Assembly: GCA_964367715.1 (NCBI GenBank)
Contig: CAYIYO010000007.1
Location: 1-49,322, forward strand
From: CAYIYO01 sp964367715
GTDB taxonomy: Bacteria; Chlamydiota; Chlamydiia; Chlamydiales; Criblamydiaceae
Direction of reading: 5' to 3'
Length of the DNA: 49,322 nucleotides
The notes under the pieces were generated by a model, which saw only the letters and a list, made by a program, of their open reading frames with translations, had not been told where the DNA came from and ran no database searches. Position 1 is the first letter of the stretch; each line of letters opens with the position of its first letter. Shown here in pieces: positions 40,475 to 48,993 of the stretch. A program made the translations under genes and the position numbers.

Positions 40475-40531
40475 TATACCATTCGTGAATGAAATTTTTG
40501 AGGAATTAAAATTTCATTCACGAATGGTATA
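40475..40531. repeat. Short perfect TATACC palindrome (57 bp)
   Basis: TATACCATTCGTGAATGAAA and its complement at the other end pair over about 24 bases without mismatch around a nine-base loop. The ends are those of the type A element family. It is the most compact member and could be a terminator for a transcript on either strand. Confidence 0.7.
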
Positions 40532-40597
40532 ATTATGTTGGTATAGACCTCAATATTTTTTCTTTCTTATCCAGGCCTCCACTCCGCTGCGCTGCGT

Positions 40598-40656
40598 TCC
40601 GACCTTCGCTGTAAGATGCCAGCTCTTCCAGCCTGATGCAAATCGTTACCTACTTT
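40598..40656. repeat. Repeat A, copy 2
   Basis: Same orientation as 1-59, with about four mismatches. It is followed directly by TTTGTGTATAG, which resembles a type B palindrome end, 31 bases before the 3' end of the cyclic-nucleotide-binding-domain gene. Confidence 0.6.
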
Positions 40657-40686
40657 ATTTGTGTATAGACAAAAACATTACCAATA

Positions 40687-41112
40687 CTATTTTTCAGATG
40701 CCCGGCAGGGAAGAACGGTTGCGTAGGCTTCTAAAAACCCTAACGCCGCTTTAGGATATTCAAAGAGAATTGCCAGCAGGTCGTTAAAAGAGAGAATGAG
40801 CAGCGTTGTTTCTGTTTTGCTTAAGGTGGAGTAGGCACGAGGCTGGCTATTAAAAAGAGACTCGTCTCCGAAGACCTCTCCTTTTTCTAGTTTCACAATC
40901 GGCTTCCCTTCCCTTTTGATTTCGATGATTCCATCTGCAATGATGTAGAGGCTATATCCCTGCTCGTTTAAGCCAAATATCACTTCATTTGCTGCAATTT
41001 TTTGGGGCGAGAGCCGATCGGCGATAGGCAGAAGAAGATCGAGGTCTAGTGTTTTAAACATAGAGGTCTTCTTCAAAAGAAACGCTTTTTCAATAAGGGT
41101 AATTTTTATCAT
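40687..41112 (-). CDS. Cyclic-nucleotide-binding (CAP_ED) domain protein
   Basis: A 141-residue single-domain protein. SLYIIADGIIEIKREGKP and KGEVFGDESLFNSQPRAYST (about residues 80-100) are the beta-roll and phosphate-binding cassette of cNMP-binding domains, including the Glu and Arg. There is no DNA-binding helix-turn-helix. Its ATG overlaps the stop of the NTT/HEAT gene by four bases, so it is translated with it and probably regulates or partners that carrier. Whether it binds a cyclic nucleotide is not shown. Confidence 0.8.
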   Translation of the reverse strand: MIKITLIEKAFLLKKTSMFKTLDLDLLLPIADRLSPQKIAANEVIFGLNEQGYSLYIIADGIIEIKREGKPIVKLEKGEVFGDESLFNSQPRAYSTLSKTETTLLILSFNDLLAILFEYPKAALGFLEAYATVLPCRASEK

Positions 41113-43916
41113 TGGGCGAGCAACTCTTGGGCAAAATGTTGGAAAATTTCTTCATGGCTGTGCACCTGCCGTTTAAGGGCATTCTCTAGCTCAGGTAGCT
41201 TTAGTTGGTACATCGTCGCAACGGCAGCAATTTGATCAACGGGCGAAGCAGAGAGGCTCATTTTTTCTAGAAGTTCGGACAATGGCATCAAGTCCGCTTG
41301 GCGGCTATAGTAGGTGCGTAGCATTTCCTCTGGCGGGACATCCTCGATCAGCTGTCTGAGAATCAAAAATATTTTTCTATCGCACGTTTTTTCTAATGTT
41401 TCCACGACTTGGCTACGGATTCTGATGTCGGGGTTGCGGTAGAGGCGGAGCAGAAGGTCGGCATCCTCGACTTCACCTGCAGAGCAAAGGAGTTGGATGA
41501 TGAAGTCCATCACAGAATGGTATCCGGTTAGGAGAGCTTCGACGAGAAGGGTAAGATCTTTGTCTGGATACTTACTTTGGATGCTATGGTAGTGGCTAAA
41601 GTAAAAGTAGGCGCGGTTGGCTTCGACTTGAACAATGTCGTGGAGGCTGGAGTGAAGATGCGGAAGCGCGAGGTGACCCAAGATGCGTCCGGATAAAGCG
41701 CGGCAGCGGTCCGGCATGTGATGGTCGCGTGTTGTTGCCAGGAGCATAGGAACTGCGTTAAGACCGATTTTTCGTATCATGGCTTCGATGAGACGACGTT
41801 CACTTTGACGGAAGTGTAAGCTAGCGGCAATGATGTCGTGGATAAGGGTTGCATCCTCCAGTTTTCCGATCGCTGTTAGGCATGCCTTTCTAAAAAATAT
41901 GTCGTTGGAGGCGCGAAGATGGGCAAGCAGGGTTTTTGCATATTTGCGACAGTTAGGAGTCGTTACCTTTGCTAGTGCTTGCATGGCGTGACGTGCAATT
42001 TCCAGCGAAGGAGAGGCCAAAAAGGGAAGAAGGAGTTGGAAATGTTGAATGGATTTCTCTTCTCCAAGGAGTTGGATTCCCATCATTAGCTCTAGATAGT
42101 TGTTAGAGCTGATAAGACGGGCAATCTCTTTATCGGCAATGGTCCGGTATTCTGCTGCTAAAGCGTTTGGTAGATTCGGCGTAGTGGTCTTTAAGGTGAG
42201 GATGGCTGCTGCACGCAATTGCAAGTGAGGGGTGTGAAGGAATTCGCGCATATTTTCAGGATGCAGCAGTCCCTGTTTTGCTAGGTAGTAGTAGAGGGCG
42301 GCTTTTAGTTCCGGCGTGGCTGGATCTTTTGACCACGAAAGGAGTCTACTGCTGACTTCGCTGTGGCTGGCAAAAGGGGAGTCGCCGAGCATTGAAAGAA
42401 AGCGAATTTTAGCTTCGTCTGAAAGTTTTGACGCGTTGTCGAGAATGGAAGGCAGCGTCATGGAGTCATCGAATCCAATCAGTGCAGCGAGGGCAAAAAG
42501 TTTTTTCTCTGAACTTTCGTGATCGAGGATGCGTTGCATTGCTTTTTCTTCTTCTTTAAATTCTGTTTTAGAGAAGGAAAGGATCCATTCGCGGAAGGGG
42601 CGTTCGAAGTGGAGAGCGCTGGCGGCAAGGTTGCGGTAGATGGCGTGGTGGTATTCTTTGCGGATGATAAAAGCAATGAGCAGGGCCGTCATGGCGAGCA
42701 CTAGAGAGAGGATTTTAGTATCGATGAAGGCAATAGAGAGAAGAGTGCCACTCAATAGCATCGCCGATGGCTCAAGAAACGATTCAATGGTGATTCGAAC
42801 TTTATACTTTAGCTTTTTAGGGATGGCATTGAGTAGTAGGTTGAAGTTCACGTCGTCGATGACCTCCAACGATCCTTCGACGATGAAATATCCCATGATT
42901 GGAAAAACCATTGAGTCTTTAAACAACCATCCGGTGAATGCGACAATCAACACAATTGGAGAATAGGTGAGCATCATCCCGAGGCCGTAGCGCCGTGCCA
43001 GTCTGCTGTAGACGAAAAGTCCAAAAAAGAGGTTTGCCATTCCCACAGCCACAATGATCTTTCCTAAAAAAAGTGTTAGGGCGGCATCTTCAATGTTAAT
43101 GCCGGCCGTCGCTTGGTGCTCTGTTGGATCAAAATGCGCGTCGAAATAAGAAAGGTAGTTGTACTCGGTTGTGACGCACATCATGAAGATAACGAAGTTA
43201 TTTGCCATCACCAGTAGCGAAAACTTTGACTTCACGATCTCTTTTGCAATCCCAAAAATGGAACGATTAGAGGGATCGGTCTCACTATCTACCATGGCAG
43301 AGGCATCATGTGCAAGGTGCACGCGCGAGACAATTTGTTTGATGCAAAAGGCAGCAATAAAAAGTAAAAACAGAATCAGTAGCAACACTTGCTCGAAGTC
43401 GAGCAGCCCCGAACGCATCACGGTACCTGTTGCGGCAAGTCCCAAAAATGCCATCGAGCTGAATAAGACGTAAAGACGCTTTGCATCCTGCATATTGTGG
43501 TACTGGTCGAGAAAGGTCCAATAACCAGTCACAGTGATGGCTTTAATCTGGAATCCCACCACACGCAATACATACCACAGCCACTCTTGATCCTTCGCAG
43601 GATAATAAGTGAGGTACAGGTAGATGCCGGCATAAAAGGCGATGTCGAATCCGATAATGGTAAGAAAAATTTTATAAGAGGAGACGCGGTTCACAGTTTT
43701 GATCAAAAGGACCGCAGGAATAATCATTCCGCACGCAGCAAAGATATAAACGGTAGGTAAGGACTCTGCTCCGATATTAATCAGAAATAATGCATCCGCG
43801 AACTTTGCTCCCAAAGTAATTGCGAACGACCATAAAAATCCAAGAATGGCGAAGTAGATGCAGTTGCGCTCTTCACCTGGATAAATATTAAATAGTTTAC
43901 AAAGGAAATTCTTCAT
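41109..43916 (-). CDS. ATP/ADP-translocase-like (MFS/NTT) membrane protein with C-terminal HEAT repeats
   Basis: A 935-residue protein. Residues about 1-420 hold 11-12 hydrophobic helices in the pattern of chlamydial/rickettsial NTT nucleotide carriers (start LFNIYPGEERNCIYFAILGF). A linker and a helical repeat domain (about 450-930) with HEAT-like units (ALAAEYRTIADKEIARLISS, ATPELKAALYYYLAKQGLL, LEIARHAMQALAKV) follow. The substrate is not evident; NTT proper are about 500-540 residues without such a tail. The next gene, overlapping by four bases, encodes a cNMP-binding domain, so the pair may be a regulated transporter. Confidence 0.8.
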   Translation of the reverse strand: MKNFLCKLFNIYPGEERNCIYFAILGFLWSFAITLGAKFADALFLINIGAESLPTVYIFAACGMIIPAVLLIKTVNRVSSYKIFLTIIGFDIAFYAGIYLYLTYYPAKDQEWLWYVLRVVGFQIKAITVTGYWTFLDQYHNMQDAKRLYVLFSSMAFLGLAATGTVMRSGLLDFEQVLLLILFLLFIAAFCIKQIVSRVHLAHDASAMVDSETDPSNRSIFGIAKEIVKSKFSLLVMANNFVIFMMCVTTEYNYLSYFDAHFDPTEHQATAGINIEDAALTLFLGKIIVAVGMANLFFGLFVYSRLARRYGLGMMLTYSPIVLIVAFTGWLFKDSMVFPIMGYFIVEGSLEVIDDVNFNLLLNAIPKKLKYKVRITIESFLEPSAMLLSGTLLSIAFIDTKILSLVLAMTALLIAFIIRKEYHHAIYRNLAASALHFERPFREWILSFSKTEFKEEEKAMQRILDHESSEKKLFALAALIGFDDSMTLPSILDNASKLSDEAKIRFLSMLGDSPFASHSEVSSRLLSWSKDPATPELKAALYYYLAKQGLLHPENMREFLHTPHLQLRAAAILTLKTTTPNLPNALAAEYRTIADKEIARLISSNNYLELMMGIQLLGEEKSIQHFQLLLPFLASPSLEIARHAMQALAKVTTPNCRKYAKTLLAHLRASNDIFFRKACLTAIGKLEDATLIHDIIAASLHFRQSERRLIEAMIRKIGLNAVPMLLATTRDHHMPDRCRALSGRILGHLALPHLHSSLHDIVQVEANRAYFYFSHYHSIQSKYPDKDLTLLVEALLTGYHSVMDFIIQLLCSAGEVEDADLLLRLYRNPDIRIRSQVVETLEKTCDRKIFLILRQLIEDVPPEEMLRTYYSRQADLMPLSELLEKMSLSASPVDQIAAVATMYQLKLPELENALKRQVHSHEEIFQHFAQELLAQ

Positions 43917-43990
43917 TCGTTTAGCACTAAATCCTTTTAAAAAATTACCTCTATGCGGAACAATTATTAAGCATTAACGATAATAATTCT

Positions 43991-45058
43991 ATGGTTTTTT
44001 TCATGAATCTGACCGAGTTTCTTTTAGATGGTTCTGTTGTCGATTTAAATGATGGAACACTAGCGATTGGTTGGGGAGAAAGAGAGAGGTTTGAGAAGGG
44101 GGGGGCTCCTTCTTTATTCTATTTTCAAGATTTTTTTTTAAACGAGAAGATGCCATGGCATCGTCATCGTCACCAAAAAATGGTATCGCACGCAGAATTC
44201 AAAGAATTTTTACTAAAACCACCCAGCAGCGAAAGAATTCACTGGCCATTCTTAGAGCCCTCCCCATTTTTTTCTTCTTTTGACTCCCTTCAAGATTTAA
44301 TTTCAAATAATAAGTTATCGAAAGGGGTCCCGTACTTATTGCACAAAGGAAAAAAGAGGGTAACGCCCTCATTGCTTTGTCGAAGCCTGCGCGCGGCGAT
44401 GGATGCCTCAACAAAATATCCTCTTCATCTGTATGGGACATGGCAAGGAGGGAGGGGACTTCTTGGAGCGACCCCGGAGATTCTTTTTGAACGCAAGGGG
44501 GAGCAACTTCATACAGTGGCATGTGCGGGCACCTTGTTAAAAGAGAAAGCAAAGGCACACTGGGACCAAAAACTTTTGCATGAGCACCAGATTGTAGTCG
44601 AAGCCATTGAAGAGGCCTTACAGTCTTTCGGTCGCTTACAAAAAGAAAAGTTAAGGCCATTAGAATTAAAAAGCATGATTCATTTATTGACGCCAATGTG
44701 TATCATGCTTAAAGATAATCCTGCCTTCGAACGGATTGTGGAAGCACTGCATCCGACACCAGCCCTAGGGGCGTATCCGAAAAAAGAAGGCTTGAAATGG
44801 CTCCGCACACTAAATGAAAATCAGCCGCGCGGCTTTTTCGGCGCTCCTGTTGGATACCAAGAAGGGGAGTCAATAGCAATTTGCTACGTGGCAATACGCA
44901 ATATGCAATGGGAAGGATCGACAATCACTCTCGGTGCCGGCTGCGGAGTCGTCAGAGAAAGCGAAAAGGAAGTAGAATGGCAGGAACTACAATCGAAGTT
45001 GGGGGCGATAAAAGAACTGCTGCAGCTGGAAACGGAGCACTTGCCCACTCCATTTTAG
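43991..45058 (+). CDS. menF: Isochorismate synthase (menaquinone)
   Basis: A 355-residue chorismate-binding enzyme converting chorismate to isochorismate. Family motifs: GATPEILFE, AGTLLKEKAKAHWDQKLL, the HPTPALGAYPK motif and GFFGAPVGYQ, plus GAGCGVVRESEKEVEWQELQSKL at the end. It could be confused with anthranilate/aminodeoxychorismate synthase component I, but the menD-H-B neighbours decide the call. The start may be the ATG at 43991 or at 44003; no good Shine-Dalgarno is visible. menD begins 82 bases before its stop. Confidence 0.92.
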   Translation: MVFFMNLTEFLLDGSVVDLNDGTLAIGWGERERFEKGGAPSLFYFQDFFLNEKMPWHRHRHQKMVSHAEFKEFLLKPPSSERIHWPFLEPSPFFSSFDSLQDLISNNKLSKGVPYLLHKGKKRVTPSLLCRSLRAAMDASTKYPLHLYGTWQGGRGLLGATPEILFERKGEQLHTVACAGTLLKEKAKAHWDQKLLHEHQIVVEAIEEALQSFGRLQKEKLRPLELKSMIHLLTPMCIMLKDNPAFERIVEALHPTPALGAYPKKEGLKWLRTLNENQPRGFFGAPVGYQEGESIAICYVAIRNMQWEGSTITLGAGCGVVRESEKEVEWQELQSKLGAIKELLQLETEHLPTPF

Positions 45059-46572
45059 AGCGGCTGTTCGCTTCAGGAGTGAGAGAAATTTGCCTCTGTC
45101 CCGGCGCACGCAATGCAGCTTTTGTCGAGTTCCTTTCGCAAAACGATTTTTTTTGTGTTTATCATTGGATTGAAGAGCGCTCCGCTGCTTTTTTTGCTCT
45201 TGGACGCATCAAGGCCACAGGACGACCTGTTGCTGTGATTACGACTTCAGGAACTGCCGCAGCAGAGTTGCTTCCTGCAACGATGGAAGCCTACTATACC
45301 AGTCTTCCTCTAATTCTTGTGACAGCGGACCGTCCCGCGCGCTTTCGAGGCAGCGGAGCTCCACAAGCAGCAGAGCAGGTGCATTTGTTTGGAGTGTATG
45401 CGCACTTTTATGAAGAGGGGGGGTGGAAAGAATTATCAGATCTATTTCCCTCACACATTAACGTGTGTTTAGAAGAGTCTACGCATCATGAATATCCGGC
45501 TCACTTTTCTAAAGACGAAAATAAACCGCAAAAGAAAAAAACTCTTCCTTCTATTGCTCAGCTCAAAGAATTTATTCGGGATGTGAAATATCCCTTGGTG
45601 GTCGTCGGGGCCTTAACAGAGGAAGAGCGCCCTGCTGTTGTCGATTTGCTCCTCCGTTATCAGGCACCGGTCTACCTTGAAGCGCCTTCGGGAATACGAG
45701 AAGAGGCGCGCTTGGTACCGCAACGCATCTCCGTTACCGACTCTATCTGGACCGACAGTGGGGAGGCAGGGTATCCGATCGATGGAGTGCTGCGGATAGG
45801 AGGCGTTCCGACGGTTCGTTTTTGGCGCGATCTCGAACAGTTAAGAGATAAAATTACTGTTTGTTCGTTGAGCAGTTCTCCTTTTTCTGGATTGAGTGAA
45901 GGCACGGTGATTTATGGATCTCTCACAGAAATTTCGAATGGAATCGAATGTGCATCTTCTTCTTTTCCTGCGCACACGTGGTTAGAGAGTCAGAAAAGTA
46001 AATTAATTTTTTTAAATACGCTGTTTCAAGAAGAGCCAGGCGCGGAACCAAGTCTAATCCATGCGTTCTCTAGGCAGCTTTCTTCTGATGCGACAATTTA
46101 CTTAGGTAATAGCTTGCCGATTCGAGAATGGGATCTCGCTGCCACCACTCTGAAAAATCACCCTCACATTCATTGCAACAGGGGAGTCAATGGAATCGAT
46201 GGACAGCTCTCCACCTTTTTTGGCGTGTGTGATCCATGCAAACAAAACTGGGCATTTTTAGGCGATTTAACTACAATGTACGACATGACAGCGCCCTGGA
46301 TTTTATCTCAACTTCCTGCAAAAAATATCAATACGGTCGTCATCAATAATGGGGGAGGCAAAATTTTTGAACGCATGTTTGTCGATCCTTCCTTTCAAAA
46401 TCGACACTCCTTTAATTTCAAAGGTTTTGCCGACATGTGGCAGATGGAGTACCATCATTGGACACAAGTTCCTGAAAAAATTGAATCGGCTTTACGTCCA
46501 CGCCTGATCGAGCTTTGTCCCAACGCAGAAGCAACGGCGCGGTTTTGGAGTCGCTGGAAAGCAGAGCAATGA
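44977..46572 (+). CDS. menD: 2-succinyl-5-enolpyruvyl-6-hydroxy-3-cyclohexene-1-carboxylate synthase
   Basis: A 531-residue thiamine-diphosphate enzyme that joins isochorismate and 2-oxoglutarate. CPGARNAAFVEFL (about 44-56), the catalytic-Glu IEERSAAFFALG, TSGTAAAELLPATMEAYY and the C-terminal TPP-binding region (FLGDLTTMYDM, NNGGGKIFERM) fit MenD. The ATG at 44977 has AAAAGGA upstream; the frame is open further back inside menF. The length is shorter than E. coli MenD (556) but complete. It overlaps menF by 82 bases and menH by four. Confidence 0.94.
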   Translation: MAGTTIEVGGDKRTAAAGNGALAHSILERLFASGVREICLCPGARNAAFVEFLSQNDFFCVYHWIEERSAAFFALGRIKATGRPVAVITTSGTAAAELLPATMEAYYTSLPLILVTADRPARFRGSGAPQAAEQVHLFGVYAHFYEEGGWKELSDLFPSHINVCLEESTHHEYPAHFSKDENKPQKKKTLPSIAQLKEFIRDVKYPLVVVGALTEEERPAVVDLLLRYQAPVYLEAPSGIREEARLVPQRISVTDSIWTDSGEAGYPIDGVLRIGGVPTVRFWRDLEQLRDKITVCSLSSSPFSGLSEGTVIYGSLTEISNGIECASSSFPAHTWLESQKSKLIFLNTLFQEEPGAEPSLIHAFSRQLSSDATIYLGNSLPIREWDLAATTLKNHPHIHCNRGVNGIDGQLSTFFGVCDPCKQNWAFLGDLTTMYDMTAPWILSQLPAKNINTVVINNGGGKIFERMFVDPSFQNRHSFNFKGFADMWQMEYHHWTQVPEKIESALRPRLIELCPNAEATARFWSRWKAEQ

Positions 46573-47285
46573 AAACAGTTGCTCTACATGGATTCCTTGG
46601 TCAGCCTGCGGATTGGGCATTTCTTTCTCCTGATTACGCACCATCGTTGTATTCATTAGAGGGGCATTCTCTTTGCGAAGCAGCAAACGCATTTAATCAA
46701 CAGATGATCAACGCTCTCTTGGAACCAGGACTTTTGATCGGTTACTCACTAGGTGGAAGGCTTGCCCTCCATTGTTGCGTCGACAATCCACTCTTATGGA
46801 AAGGAGCCGTAATTATCTCTGCACATCCGGGACTAGAAAATAAAACACAGCGTTTACAGCGTCAGCAGAGCGATGAGTCGTGGGCAGCACGTTTTGAACA
46901 AGAAAACTGGGAAATGGTGATGCAGGCATGGAACTCCCAAAGTGTCTTGCAGTCGAGTCCCTATAGATATATACGACACGAAAAGGAGTACAACCGCGCC
47001 GCACTTTCAGCACTCTTGCGTCATTGGTCGCTCGCAAAACAAGAGAGCTTAAGAGAGCATATTGAGTCCCTTCCGATTCCAATTTTATGGATTGTCGGCG
47101 AAAAAGATGATGCGTATGTGACTCATACGCAACAACTAAATTTTTCACATCTTTTATCTAAAGTTGTTGTTGTCGCAGATGCAGGGCATCGTGTACTATT
47201 TGATACTCCACAACGACTACTTGCAGAAATTGATTCATTTAGGAGCGCACTATGTCAACAGCAACCAGTTCATGGTCACAGATAA
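46569..47285 (+). CDS. menH: SHCHC synthase / menaquinone alpha/beta hydrolase
   Basis: A 238-residue alpha/beta-hydrolase that eliminates pyruvate from the MenD product. HGFLGQPADW is the oxyanion region, GYSLGGRLALH has the nucleophilic Ser (about residue 60), GEKDDAY the acid, and DAGHRVLFDTPQRL the catalytic His. It starts at ATGA overlapping menD, with AAAG and GAG upstream. It overlaps menB by 34 bases. The position between menD and menB makes the MenH call firm. Confidence 0.9.
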   Translation: MKTVALHGFLGQPADWAFLSPDYAPSLYSLEGHSLCEAANAFNQQMINALLEPGLLIGYSLGGRLALHCCVDNPLLWKGAVIISAHPGLENKTQRLQRQQSDESWAARFEQENWEMVMQAWNSQSVLQSSPYRYIRHEKEYNRAALSALLRHWSLAKQESLREHIESLPIPILWIVGEKDDAYVTHTQQLNFSHLLSKVVVVADAGHRVLFDTPQRLLAEIDSFRSALCQQQPVHGHR

Positions 47286-47812
47286 GGAAATACCAAGATA
47301 TTAAACTGGAAAAAACCGAAGACGGAATCGCAAAAGTCACGATCAATCGCCCAGAAGTGCGTAACGCGTTTCGTCCCGAAACAGTGATTGAAATGCAAGA
47401 GGCCTTCAGCCTCTGCCGGAATGATCCTTCTATTGGCGTGATCATTCTGACAGGCGAAGGAACACAAGCATTTTGCTCTGGTGGCGATCAGCGCATTCGC
47501 GGCAGTGAAGGCTATATGGGTGGCGATGGTATTCCTCGTCTAAANNNNNNNNNNNNNNNNNNNNNNNNNNNNNNNNNNNNNNNNNNNNNNNNNNNNNNNN
47601 NNNNNNNNNNNNNNNNNNNNNNNNNNNNNNNNNNNNNNNNNNNNTGCCTTAAGTCGTGCTTGAATGCAGATTGCGATGGCCAAATGGGTCTCCTCGACCT
47701 TGCTGGCAATGCCACTCTTCTCTACTATATGTCTGAAGAAGCACAAGAAGGAAAAAATGCATTTCTAGAAAAACGAAAACCAGACTTTACCCAGTTCCCA
47801 CGTTTGCCGTAA
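47252..47812 (+). CDS. menB: 1,4-dihydroxy-2-naphthoyl-CoA synthase (interrupted by an assembly gap)
   Basis: MenB cyclises o-succinylbenzoyl-CoA to DHNA-CoA. N-terminal part: KVTINRPEVRNAFRPETV and ILTGEGTQAFCSGGDQRIRG (CoA site). C-terminal part: LNADCDGQMGLLDLAGNAT through FLEKRKPDFTQFPRLP. AGGAG is six bases before the ATG. A run of 100 N (47545-47644) removes the centre. Compared from memory with E. coli MenB (285 residues), about 120-130 residues are missing, more than 100 bases can hold, so the gap size is a placeholder. Nothing else suggests the gene itself is broken. Confidence 0.9.
   Translation: MSTATSSWSQIRKYQDIKLEKTEDGIAKVTINRPEVRNAFRPETVIEMQEAFSLCRNDPSIGVIILTGEGTQAFCSGGDQRIRGSEGYMGGDGIPRLXXXXXXXXXXXXXXXXXXXXXXXXXXXXXXXXXXCLKSCLNADCDGQMGLLDLAGNATLLYYMSEEAQEGKNAFLEKRKPDFTQFPRLP
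47545..47644. other. Assembly gap of 100 N
   Basis: Exactly 100 N. By comparison with full-length MenB the true missing sequence is about 370-390 bases. Coordinates downstream of it are therefore probably about 270-290 bases too small. Confidence 0.8.
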
Positions 47813-47850
47813 AAGAAACTAGAGATGTCAATAATTTAATTTATTTTCGC

Positions 47851-47863
47851 CACGAGCGGTATA
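47851..47863. repeat. Solo end of the palindromic element family
   Basis: CACGAGCGGTATA is the exact reverse complement of the left terminus of the 164-bp element at 7040 (TATACCGCTCGTG). No partner arm is present. It lies between menB and menA. Confidence 0.45.
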
Positions 47864-47934
47864 AAGTTGCATAAGCTGTCTCTGTATTCTCTGTGGTAAT
47901 TTTTCTTCCTGTTTAGTATAAAAAAAGAAAACAA

Positions 47935-48858
47935 ATGACGCAAACACTCGATAAAAATACTCCTTCCTTAAAAGCACTCTTCCTTGCCGCACGGCCCAAA
48001 ACTCTCACTGCAGCATTCGTCCCAGTTCTGGTCGGAACCTCTCTCGCCGCGGCAGAAGGTGCTTCCATTAACTGGCTTCTTCCTCTATCAGCACTCTTAA
48101 GCGCCCTCTCTATCCAAATTGGAACAAATCTCATAAATGACGCTCTCGACTTTAAAAAGGGAGCGGACACCGAAGAAAGAATCGGCCCCGCACGCATCAC
48201 TCAACAAGGAATCTTAACGCCGGCACAAGTTCTCGGGGCCGGTTACGCATTTTTTGTCCTCTCGGTCCTGCTAGCACTTCCTCTCGTCGTTGCCGGAGGA
48301 TTCCCTCTTCTCATCACAATTCTCCTTTCTATCATCTGCGGCTATCTCTACACAGGCGGACCCTACCCCTTAGCCTATGTTGGATTAGGCGATTTGTTTG
48401 TGATCCTCTTCTTTGGCTTCGTCGCCACAGGCGCCACCTTTTATGTCCAGACAGGCGTTCTTGCGCCTAAAGCGCTGCTTGCCGGACTCCAATTGGGAAT
48501 GCTTGCCACAGTAATGATCGCCATCAATAATCTAAGAGACCGTTTTAGCGACGCTAAAGCAAATAAAAATACGCTCGCGGTCCGCTTCGGTGTTTCCTTC
48601 GCCCGTCTTGAAATTGCCCTCATGGCCCTAGGACCCTTTGCCCTTTCTTTTTACTGGACCACGCTAGGGGATCGGTATGCGGCGATGGCCCCTTGGATTT
48701 CTTTTCCCTTGGCCTGGAGTCTTGTTAGATTTATTAGACGCACTCCTCCAGGACCTATCTATAATAAATTTTTGGGAGTGGGGGCATTGCTTCAGTTGAT
48801 GTTTGGAATCCTTCTCTCTTTAGGACTTCTTTATCCTATATTAACAAATAGTAATTAA
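47935..48858 (+). CDS. menA: 1,4-dihydroxy-2-naphthoate polyprenyltransferase
   Basis: A 307-residue UbiA-family membrane enzyme with about eight or nine hydrophobic helices. It attaches the prenyl chain to DHNA. ARPKTLTAAFVPVLVG at the N-terminus and the Asp-rich motif NLINDALDFKKGAD (about residues 65-78) with the second NNLRDRFSDAKANKNTLAVRFG are typical MenA features. It follows menB after 122 bases containing a solo TATACC end; it may have its own promoter. ubiE/menG and menC/E are not in the window. Confidence 0.94.
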   Translation: MTQTLDKNTPSLKALFLAARPKTLTAAFVPVLVGTSLAAAEGASINWLLPLSALLSALSIQIGTNLINDALDFKKGADTEERIGPARITQQGILTPAQVLGAGYAFFVLSVLLALPLVVAGGFPLLITILLSIICGYLYTGGPYPLAYVGLGDLFVILFFGFVATGATFYVQTGVLAPKALLAGLQLGMLATVMIAINNLRDRFSDAKANKNTLAVRFGVSFARLEIALMALGPFALSFYWTTLGDRYAAMAPWISFPLAWSLVRFIRRTPPGPIYNKFLGVGALLQLMFGILLSLGLLYPILTNSN

Positions 48859-48993
48859 AATTTTAATTTTAAATTTTACTCGTTTTGCTCGCTTTAATTA
48901 AGTATTTCTTTGAAATTCTTGGTTTTTATGTGGTTTTCTGATATAATCATTCTATTGTTTATTAATAAAAAATAATTTAATTCAGGAAGTTTC

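Noticed and set aside
42640..42966. Plus-strand frames opposite the NTT/HEAT gene
   Set aside because: No ribosome-binding sites or homology; shadows of the long minus-strand gene.
47873..47918. Relation to the inverted repeat at 29644-29736 (CTCTGTGGT and CTTCCTGTTT shared)
   Set aside because: The two shared words are in a different order and too short to establish homology.
48853..48880. AT-only palindrome after menA as terminator
   Set aside because: It has no GC in the stem and could arise by chance in AT-rich DNA.
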